Assembly (NCBI GenBank): GCA_037179335.1
Contig: JAKZHN010000001.1
Location: 310,001 to 374,000, forward strand
Reading direction: 5' to 3'
Source of the DNA: Cyclaneusma minus
Lineage: Eukaryota; Ascomycota; Leotiomycetes; Marthamycetales; Marthamycetaceae
Length of the DNA: 64,000 nucleotides
Below are positions 55,808-64,000 of this stretch, piece after piece. Position 1 is the stretch's first letter; every line of letters begins with the position of its first letter. The position numbers and the translations under genes are program-made. The notes under the pieces were generated by a model that ran no database searches, was not told where the DNA came from, and saw only the letters and a program-made list of their open reading frames with translations.

Positions 55808-56065
55808 ACTTAAGGCTAGGCCTGTAGCATACCTAGAGCAATATGAGCTCTCTTGGTGAGACTGTGGGGATGAGGTTTTGGTCTGGGTGTCGAGGGTGAA
55901 GAAGAGCCCGTGGTAGAAGACTGGAACTTGACGCAGAGCACGGGACATAATCTCGTCCCGCTATACCTCCTCATCATGAGACATATAAAGTGCGCCTTTG
56001 AGTAACTTAGAATTATGGGATATCGTTGATCTGAAATATGAAACACGCATCGAAGCTACGGTTGG
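55808..56065. other. 3' flank of the MFS gene, no feature seen
   Basis: Single-copy-looking sequence between the LTR element and the stop codon of the MFS gene. Confidence 0.4.
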
Positions 56066-57901
56066 CTATCGCCTTCTCGTCAGCACCTCCCTTCCAACGC
56101 CAATCCCCACTCCAACCACAAGCAATACGCCATTGAAGATGGCCATCAAATAAAACGGCGCACCCCTTGTCCAGCTATCGAACAGATAGCCACCAAGCTT
56201 CGTGAGCAGCAAAATCGCTGCGCCACCACTCAGGCTGTAAACCCCTGCAATACTCCCCTTCAGGTGCTCTCTGCTGCCGCTATCCTTTGCCCTCAGCTCA
56301 GCCGTCTCCCCACTCCTGCTCAGCAGCGGCGACGCTTCCTCACCACCTTCCGCTCTCTGGCTCGCCGTACTATCATCGCCCGAGCCTCCCAAAACTCCAC
56401 GACCCAACAACCCCAGCGAACAAACAATCGCGCCCACCTGACTAATCCCCAGCAACGCAACCATAAAAATAACCCCGGCCGTACCACCCCTCCCATCAAC
56501 ATCCTTCACCTCCGGTGTCTTCAATCTCGCAAAGCCCACATACCCGGCAATGCCAAATACTGCCGAGCACAACAGCGGCAAATTGCCCCTTTCCCACCTA
56601 CTGCTCAGATACCCAAAAAGGGGCGCGCTCAACAGAGCAATGAGTTGCGAAATACCTGTAAGCTCTGATGCAAGCAGGTAGGCGGCACGGCATTCCTTTT
56701 TCAAGGCAGGGTCTTGCAGCGATTCATCGGGGGCGGCGTGGCAGTAGCCAAGAGAGATGAAGAAGGCGTTGATGTACAAGGGGATGAACAGCGAAATAGC
56801 GACCGAGCTTGCTCGCGCTACGAAGCCGCCCAGATACGCCAATGCAATATCTGGGTCTTTCAGACCGAGCAGTGCCGCAGTGCCAATCAGTTTATGGAAA
56901 GGCAGGAATTTCTGGGTCTGAGGAGACCGTGGCGAGTCATTGGAAGAGGCCGAGGCTTTGGAGCGGGAGGGGTTGAGCAGGGTGGAAAAGCCTTTGCCTT
57001 GTTCGCCGGAAAGGTTGCGGAGGCCGAAGAAGCAGAAGAGCGAGACGAGGAGGGCGATGCTGCCAACTACGTAGAAGCTGTCGCTGACTGCTTGGGCCTG
57101 CGAGATGCCGGATATCTTGCTGAATTGCGCTGGAAGCGGCAGGAAGAGAGCGAGTGCAACGAGTGCGCCGACACCTGTAAAGACACCTACTAAGCCGGCG
57201 AGTCGCGGTGGACTCGAAGACGAGTGGTTTGTTCCTGTCGTAGAAGTTCTGCTTCCATTTGTACCGTTGGCCGATACAGATGACGGGTTCTCATATGCAG
57301 GGGACTGGGCCCTTGAATATCGCTCTGGCGTAATCGTTGCTTCCGACTCCAAGCTCGGCGTCATCGAATGCCTTACATTCGTCTCCTCGTCTTCGTCTTC
57401 CTCATCCCCAGTAGTCCTCACTTCATTATTCCCACCCCCACGCCCTTTCACCAAGCCGTCAAACTTGCCGTAGCCGCCTGTCATGACCGGCAAAATGGCC
57501 GTAACCATCGTCGCCGTGGCACTTCCACCTACACTAAATCCGACTCTCGCAACCACCGTCTCGGCCCAGCTCCCCACTCTCCCCATCCCCAGCAGACTCA
57601 CGCCCACAATGGCATACCCCGCGACGGCAACCCATCTTACGCCAATCCTATCCGACAAGATCCCCCAGAAGGGACAGGCTACTAGAGCGACTAGCTCGTC
57701 GATGAAGCCAAGGGTGCCGACGAGGTCGCCGACGTGGGTATGGATGCGCAGACGCGAGGTGATGATGAAGGAGATGGAGGAGTTGAGGAAGACCAGGAAG
57801 GAGATGCTAAACAGGCAGATGCAGAGCAGGTAGGTGGCGGCCTGGAGATAGGTGGTGCGCGGGGAGAAGGGCAGAAAGTGGGACACCGGGTGACGGGCCA
57901 T
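56066..57901 (-). CDS. MFS transporter with two large hydrophilic loops
   Basis: One exon of 611 residues starts at the ATG at 57901-57899 (MARHPVSHFL); earlier codons in the frame lack an ATG. TM1 (TYLLCICLFSISFLVFLN) is followed by motif A-like GILSDRIGVRW (80-90), then about 12 helices in all. An acidic, Ser-rich loop (DEEDEDEETN) follows the first four helices and another Ser-rich loop precedes the second half. The second half contains ALAYLGGFVARASSVAISLFIPLY and YLLASELTGISQLIALL. The overall look is that of fungal MFS proteins distantly related to the vesicular-amine or multidrug group. Substrate and membrane are unknown. No intron is needed. Confidence 0.9.
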   Translation of the reverse strand: MARHPVSHFLPFSPRTTYLQAATYLLCICLFSISFLVFLNSSISFIITSRLRIHTHVGDLVGTLGFIDELVALVACPFWGILSDRIGVRWVAVAGYAIVGVSLLGMGRVGSWAETVVARVGFSVGGSATATMVTAILPVMTGGYGKFDGLVKGRGGGNNEVRTTGDEEDEDEETNVRHSMTPSLESEATITPERYSRAQSPAYENPSSVSANGTNGSRTSTTGTNHSSSSPPRLAGLVGVFTGVGALVALALFLPLPAQFSKISGISQAQAVSDSFYVVGSIALLVSLFCFFGLRNLSGEQGKGFSTLLNPSRSKASASSNDSPRSPQTQKFLPFHKLIGTAALLGLKDPDIALAYLGGFVARASSVAISLFIPLYINAFFISLGYCHAAPDESLQDPALKKECRAAYLLASELTGISQLIALLSAPLFGYLSSRWERGNLPLLCSAVFGIAGYVGFARLKTPEVKDVDGRGGTAGVIFMVALLGISQVGAIVCSLGLLGRGVLGGSGDDSTASQRAEGGEEASPLLSRSGETAELRAKDSGSREHLKGSIAGVYSLSGGAAILLLTKLGGYLFDSWTRGAPFYLMAIFNGVLLVVGVGIGVGREVLTRRR

Positions 57902-59592
57902 CGTGTCGTGGGCTTCGCGGGCCAGTTTGGACGGATAGTTCGTAGAGCTTTGGGGACTCAATTGTGCAGGATCGGGATCATGACGATGAAGACTGGGTGG
58001 TGCGACAAGCGAAGTGAGGATAGTTTGTCGCGAATCAAGCCATGGCTTCTTGTTTTCGTGGGGTGTCGTCGGGGTTTACCGTTTGCTTGACGAAGCTCTC
58101 GCGTGACCTTGGTTCTGGGAAAGCTTGGAGAGCTCTGTGCTATGGACGAGGCGTTTGGTGGTCAGTTCAACGTCTTCAGAACGAGCTAAACAGCTCTACT
58201 CCGTGCTGGCATGTCTGCGGACCGTGCTCTCGACTCGACGTATGCCAAGCTTTCTAGTTGGGTTCGGAGATTTGTTCTCCCGTAGCTCCTTTTAGTTGAG
58301 TTCGGAGATATCTTATACCGGATCTCCGTGGCGTCAACGCCTGCGTTTATTCTTGCCGCCATCCAAAGCCTCCAACCTGCCTCCGCCCTCAGTCCCCTAG
58401 GTATGCAGGGGAGAAATGTGGAAATTGACTTCAACTCGATACATACTCTTTTGCCCTAAACGCCTGACGCCACTGCCAGTGCGGCTACAACCAAACGATA
58501 CATGTAAGGTACCGGAGCAGGATTCCGCAACCATCTACGCCTCCACGTTGCCACCATAGCAAGCGCAGCCCACCCTCGGCGACTAACCTTTTCAGGGGCA
58601 CCGATAACGCTGCTCGGGATGTCACCGTGAGATCCATCGGCTGCTGCAATTAGGTACTGCGAAGGCTATGTAACGCGGCTATGGAGATCTTCTATCAGCT
58701 CTCCCGCTGCACCGTTAATACATGTAGTTATTCCTGTCCCGGCTTCCCCACACTTCGAGATTTAGTCTGGAACAATAGATTTTGGTCGAGCCCTGGCCTT
58801 TCCAAACTGACTATCTCGGGACTGATATCTCGGGTTGGGTAGCTCGGCCTACATGTATGACTTTTTGTGCGGTGACATGCCACTGGTCCGTTCCCGCCAA
58901 AGCCCTCTGGGCAAGCCTTGGCATCCAGAGTATCACGTCAGTGCATTCACAAGGTATCACCATTGTTGTAGTAGCAATAGCATGCTTGTTTTAACTTTGA
59001 TATTTCCCACTAGCTACCTGTCTATATACCATTAGGGGCAGAAGCCCAGAATGGCCTAAGCTACCTAAACAAAAGGGAGTTTGTTACCCTTCCCTTTTCT
59101 CGCCCGCCCAGGTATACCCTCCTGCCCTTTCCAAATGTGCCAGGACCAATGCATGCATCGCGTGCGCATAACCCTCATGAACTCATCAAGATACTCCCCC
59201 AAACTTGCAAGGAACTCCATGAATACCGCGAACGCGCGCACCAAATTCCCCTCCGTAAACTGCTAATATAAGGCTAGCCGAGCCCATGCAAAATGCCTTT
59301 CCCGTGATCCATATCAAGAACGATGTGAAACCGAGATATGTCGTATTGTGTGCTGATGAGAGATGAATTCCATGTTTTCCTCTCTCCCGTCTGTATGGTA
59401 TTTTGTCGCTTTACCCGATTTTGACCCTCCCTCGCTCATTGCAAAAAGCCAGGCCAAGATTCCAGCCGACCTGAAATCCGCACGCAAACGCAAAACCAAC
59501 CAAATCAACCTGCGAGATAGAAATCTGTAACCCAAACGTGGTGGAAGGAGCGGCGAGGAAGCGAAATGACGATGCAGTAGGGACGCGGAAGA
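57902..59592. other. Intergenic, no gene seen
   Basis: 1.7 kb between two minus-strand genes. Short open frames only; no repeat recognised. The C-rich stretch at 59080-59270 is probably 3' flank of the Rua1-type gene. Confidence 0.5.
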
Positions 59593-61448
59593 CTAGATCA
59601 TGTTCTCGCCTCCCTGGGTATCGAACTCCTGCAATGGACTAATGAACTTCTTGGTCGAGATCGTCGATGCCGTCGGCGTGCCGCTCACAGAGTGGCTCGA
59701 CGATGTTCTCGAAGGCGTGTGCGGCCTCTCCAGCTTTATTGGCTTTGCCATCGTCGACGCAGCCAACGCTCGCGTATGGCTACTCTCGCGTCTCCTTTTC
59801 GGGGCGTCCTTGATCTTAGGATGCGTATGGCACTGTCTAGCATTAGCACGATGAGGTTGAATGGAGAATCATTGGGCTCACCTTATAAGCATGTCGGAAC
59901 CATGTCGTGCCCTTTTTCTTACTACTGACCAACGAAACCCATTCGTTACAGCTCCCACACAAGCCCTCCCAAACATCCGGGTTTCCATCCATGCGTCTCG
60001 TCTCCTGCGGCTCGTTGAATGGATTCCCGGTAGCAGCGCTAATTCCATGCGTGAAAGATTTATCGTACCAGAAAGCGCTGTTTTTGAGCACCAGCCATCG
60101 TCCGGGCTTGCAAATACCGCACCAGCCCTCACGCTTGTTGCCGTGACCACGGACCCAGCGAGGCGTGTACAAATCACCATCAAATCGCAGTTCCTGCTCG
60201 TGGGGAATCATGTCGGGGTCACTAGGGTTCATGTCTTCCGGTGGTGGCGGGATTTGCTCTTCATTGAGGGAGGCATAGAGATCTGGTGGGTCGGAGAGGT
60301 CGGCGTAGTGTGAGTGTAGGGAATGGGGATCGGCGTTGCTTTGGAGCATTCTGAAAAGACCGTGGGACATGTATGCTTGTGGTGGGGTCGGCGCTTCGAA
60401 GTGGGTTGGCTCGAGGTAGTTGTGTGAAGACAAGAGCATGGCGTTGTGGTGAAATTCGGCATTGTTATGGAGGAGATACTGTGGCGTTTGTGGCTGCATG
60501 GGCTGCATATTGTTCAAGTTTGCCGTCAAGGCGTTGTTGTGGTTTATCGTTGGAGATGAGTGGGCGGACATGACATATGTGGGGATATGTTCCTGAGACT
60601 GGTAGATGAAGGGCGATGGGCGACGAGAAGGCGTTCCGTAAGACCCTGTTGACCAACGTTTGTTGCGTCCAGCGTCAAGTGACGAGTAAGGAGCAGACCG
60701 CATGTTTGGCGATGCCCGCCCACGACTTTGAGTGCGTACTAACTCTGTTGTTCGGTACTGAGGCGTCATTCTTGGTGAGGCCACGGGAGACAGCTGGGTT
60801 GAGGACATCATTGAATTCCTGTTTGAACGGTACGGATTCTCCGAAGAGCCGAACGATGGTGTTTCCGACAGAGAAGCAGAAAGGTCATCGTAGGAAGCCA
60901 TGTCTGCAAATGTATCGTTCGTGGCAAACGACGATCCTGAAATGCGCCGAGGGTCCATGTGCAGCGACTCGCTATCGAATGAGGATTCAGAATATCTCAA
61001 ATCAAGGACTGAGTCGACCTCGTCTGGTGTATACGCTTGGCCCACGCTCATGTCGGAGTCCAGACCTGGAAATTCAATACTGTCCTCGCAAGTTTTTTGA
61101 GTCCATTCTTTGACGATGTTAGCCTATTACCAAGCAGATAGACATCTGGTAACACTCACGATTCACATTGTGGGGAGAGAAGTAGTCTTGCTGCATTCCG
61201 TAGGTCTGAGGAAAGCCGTCGTGAGGGCCAGCCATGGTGGATGAGTCCCATGCTGGCAAGGAGCTATACTCTTCGGGTACGCAGAATGGGAATGATGCCT
61301 CGTGAATCGTTACAGGGCGAGTCCTCTTCGCAATATGCGGGCTTGGTGTCCATGAATTCATTCCATCGGCGATAGAATGAGCGGGACTGGACATATCGTG
61401 GGAATGCATGAGAGAATGAGCTGGACTGGACATATCGTGGGGATTCAT
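59593..61448 (-). CDS. Rua1-type transcription regulator (C-terminal zinc-binding domain)
   Basis: Three exons (61448-61160, 61107-59882, 59832-59593) encode 584 residues; the introns are 52 bases (GTGAGT, GGCTAAC, AAAG) and 49 bases (GTGAGC, TGCTAAT, ACAG). The N-terminal 400 residues are disordered and rich in Ser, Pro, Met and Gln, and start with two copies of SHDMSSPAHS-like sequence. Residues of about 409-510 match the Rua1 C-terminal domain: LYTPRWVRGHGNKREGW, then CGIC (Cys426, 429), SAFWYDKSFTHGISAATG (His450), CGSC (Cys480, 483) and TTWFRHAYK (His502). The last exon adds CHTH (Cys506, His509) directly after the second intron, so splicing is needed to complete the ligand set. A basic KRRRES patch follows. 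Ustilago Rua1 activates biosynthetic genes; the role here is an unknown nuclear regulator. Confidence 0.9.
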
Positions 61449-64000
61449 GGCGGCGGAGGGGTAAGACGTAGGAGGCTCTCTTCGGAATTTGGTGTTGGGA
61501 GTGAAATTTATGGCGGGAGGGGAGGTCAGACGGCGACTATGAAAGTGATATGAGTAATTGTCCTGTATTGACGGAAAGGGTCAGAATTACATGCTCGCCC
61601 GGGTAGACATGTTTAGTCTCTTTTCCGTTGATACTAAGTGAAGTATGGAAGTGTTGTATAGGAAATAGTGGTCGATCCTTTATGAGTCGAGACGTCAGCA
61701 CTAAGTTGAGGGGAACAGGTCTTAGCAATGTATAGTCGTAGACCGGGGTTCAGTGTGTTAAGAAGCAACGTACAGGCTGGATCAAGGGCAAGACAGTCGG
61801 GTTGGCGACCAGAGATGGAAGTGGTGTGAATGAATGCTGGTAGACCGTGAAACAAGTCGACCACGAATGGGTTGACGAGGAGGAAGGCGGTAGTTATAAC
61901 AGATGCCAATATAGGTATATGTGGAGGGAGAAGTCGGTGATACTGGGGCTAAGGAACGTTGATAACTGGGGACAGACCCTTTGAGGCGATCGGCGACGGG
62001 TAGAAGCAAGAAGATGAGAGCCTGCTCCCAATGTATATAGAGCCGAAGAATCGGGAAATTGGAGATGGAAAGACAGATCGGAGACTTGGCAGGGCCAAGG
62101 CACAGAAACCGATTGAGTTTGGAAGGGAATGAATGGCCCAGGGAAGAGAGAGCCGGGACGTTGCGTCTCGGTACCTGGATGATGCTAGACGGCGGCCTGG
62201 TCGATAGAAGGGAGCGTGGAGAGAGAGAGAGTTTGGGACTACAGGGAGAGAGAACAGACAAGATCACAGATCAGGTTCAACGGTGATGACTAGGGCAATG
62301 CAGACATCCATGGTGTATAAGTGAGAGGCAGCGACCAACCCTGCAGACGTGCAGTAGCCGTTCCGCCACAGCCCTGTCATCTTGGGGCAGATGGCAAGGG
62401 TAGGTGAGGAGGGAAGAGTGGAGAGCGAGCAGGGACAGGTAGTGGAGAGAAGAGGGAAAGTCAAAAACAAGGAACCAGGAACCGAGGACAGGGTCACCAG
62501 CACTCGGAAGCTAAAGAAGAAGAGGAAGCACCGTGCTTTGCCTGGTGGAGGGCTTTGCTGCCTAGTGGCCACTGGCCACAGAGTGACTGTCATAGTATAT
62601 GGAGGGGTGGAGGTTGAGGGTGAGAGGGTGGTAGCCAGATGGAGCCCTATCGGCCGTTGAAGTGCGAATCAGGCACAGTCTCACGTTGCTGAGAGAGCTA
62701 TGTTGGCTGGACTGGCCGGGCGCTTGTGCTCAGAATGGTCCGGCATCCAGTCACCAAAATAGCCCTCCCTGGCCTGGCGGGATTGGGTGTGTCTGCGTCG
62801 ACGACAAGATCAATGCCGGCTATTCTGATACAAGGCTAAGCTGCATCGGCCACTAAAGGCCCCAAGCGGGCTGCTGGCTGTTGGAGCCCTGCTAGAAGAG
62901 CTGCCCGCCGCACTCGCCTTGTCGTGCTCATCTGGAGATCAGTTGGATTTGGGTATGTGGTCGAAGGGGGTCTAGGACCGAAGCTGTTGATGTCTGATAG
63001 TCGCGTCAAGACGTGCTTCGGGCGGGCTCTGCCGACGCAGATCGTCCGCGACGGGAGCAGCCAGATTCCCCAATCCCCCGTCCCAAAGGCAAAATCAAGA
63101 CTGATCCGCATGGCCCGAGCCTCACTTTTAGACTTCGCGGTGCTGCTTGTATCGATTGATAGTCACAATAATTCCGAGGCCGCGGGAAGGCCTGCGCAAG
63201 ATTAAGGTCGCGACCGTTGACGTTGTTTGGGCAGCTCCACACGCGCGGAGGCCGATAGCCCGCAATTAATCAAACACCAGACATACTATGGCCCAGCTAG
63301 TCCATTTCTATCTTTGGCTCGGCCTCAATAGTCCCCTTTCGTCTCTCACCCTTTGCGTCACGTCGGCAGGCTCGGTGTTGCGAAAACTGGTCCAACTCCA
63401 GAGTCCAGGCCTGCTTGGGCAATTGCCGCAAGCCACCTCCGCTGCTGGGAAATGGGAATTCGAGCTCTCGAACTTGTCACTTCAAAGTGAAGCCAACGTG
63501 GCTTGTCTCGCCTTTTTGGACCACCAGAGCCGGCCCACGCACCGGAGTAGGGCTCCGCACGAATAGCTACTCGTTTATAAGTCGTTATTCGTCTCGTATT
63601 TGTATTCGTACGAATGCGAACTACACCAAATTTTTGACGAATTTATTCGTCATATTTGTTATATCGTGAATCGGCCCAGGAATTGGGAACAATACACCAC
63701 GTCGCCAGCACCACACCTACCGTCACATCCCACCCACCTAGCAGCCTTTATATGATGCGCCCAGGGATCATCACAGCCGAAAAGACGGGGCCGTCACAGC
63801 CCTGCTCTGTCTCCCCATTGGCTGCTGCCACGTCGGCCGGCCTTCGTCTGTTACGGAGCTTCAGATATATTCTGTAACTGAATACGCTCCCCGCCAACCA
63901 GGTGTGAAACGCCGTCGGTGCAAAGCTCGGATATAGCCTATCCACTGACGGAAATCTATCACCGACAGCCAGGCAGAGCCGTTGAACTCAGGTAGAGTGC
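61449..64000. other. Right-end region without a supported gene
   Basis: The sequence just upstream of the regulator gene (61.5-62.5 kb) is G/A-rich on the plus strand, so C/T-rich in the gene's sense, with GAGAGA runs near 62215-62250. This fits a long 5' leader or promoter. From 63.56 to 63.67 kb there is an AT-rich stretch with repeated TATTCGT/ACGAAT words. No gene, tRNA or transposon terminus could be fixed. Confidence 0.45.

Noticed and set aside
56264..57193. Plus-strand frames over the second MFS gene
   Set aside because: Antisense of a well-supported membrane transporter; no family features.

Overview
This window is nuclear DNA of a filamentous ascomycete (Pezizomycotina). Three things point there: most genes carry short introns of 46-142 bases with GTRNGT donors and CTAAC/CTGAC branch sites, both tRNA genes have introns, and the gene content is typical of filamentous fungi (HAK-type K+ transporter, fungal Nnf1, Rua1-type regulator, cytochrome b561 protein, fungal royal-jelly-like protein). 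Dothideomycetes is my best guess for the class, by inference only.

Layout. 1-177 may hold part of a gene running off the left edge. 2410-4955 is a conserved fungal protein of unknown function. 5.2-12.1 kb is an accessory, decaying tract: a tRNA-Val, MITEs, LTR-like debris, a 19-bp satellite, a broken SDR gene and a royal-jelly/yellow-type gene split by a MITE. An alpha/beta hydrolase (12.95-14.19 kb) and a GPI-anchored wall protein (15.6-16.4 kb) follow. Next comes a gene-poor stretch with a tRNA-Thr, then a HAK potassium transporter (22.6-25.4 kb), the rRNA methyltransferase Rcm1 (27.4-29.5 kb) and a DHA1 multidrug/polyamine transporter (32.1-34.0 kb).

34-39 kb holds two or three arrays of the 19-bp satellite flanking an APH/choline-kinase-like protein whose metal-binding Asp appears to be Asn. 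40-52.3 kb is a gene-dense housekeeping block: a G3BP-like NTF2+RRM protein, a PH-domain protein, kinetochore Nnf1, a cytochrome b561 membrane protein and a TPR protein. 53.7-54.4 kb is an unknown two-exon gene. 54.5-55.8 kb is a short LTR element (TRIM-like) with a perfect 5-bp target duplication and a probable nested solo LTR. It is followed by a second MFS transporter (56.1-57.9 kb) and a Rua1-type zinc-binding regulator (59.6-61.4 kb). No gene is supported from 61.4 kb to the right edge.

The genes do not form one pathway or biosynthetic cluster. The most notable structure is the mobile DNA: a Tc1/mariner-like MITE family (TA target, CAGTGGG termini) whose core is built from a 19-bp palindrome-centred repeat. 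The same repeat also occurs as free-standing arrays elsewhere in the window. One MITE copy has inactivated a secreted-protein gene, and the empty target site can still be read in the flanks.
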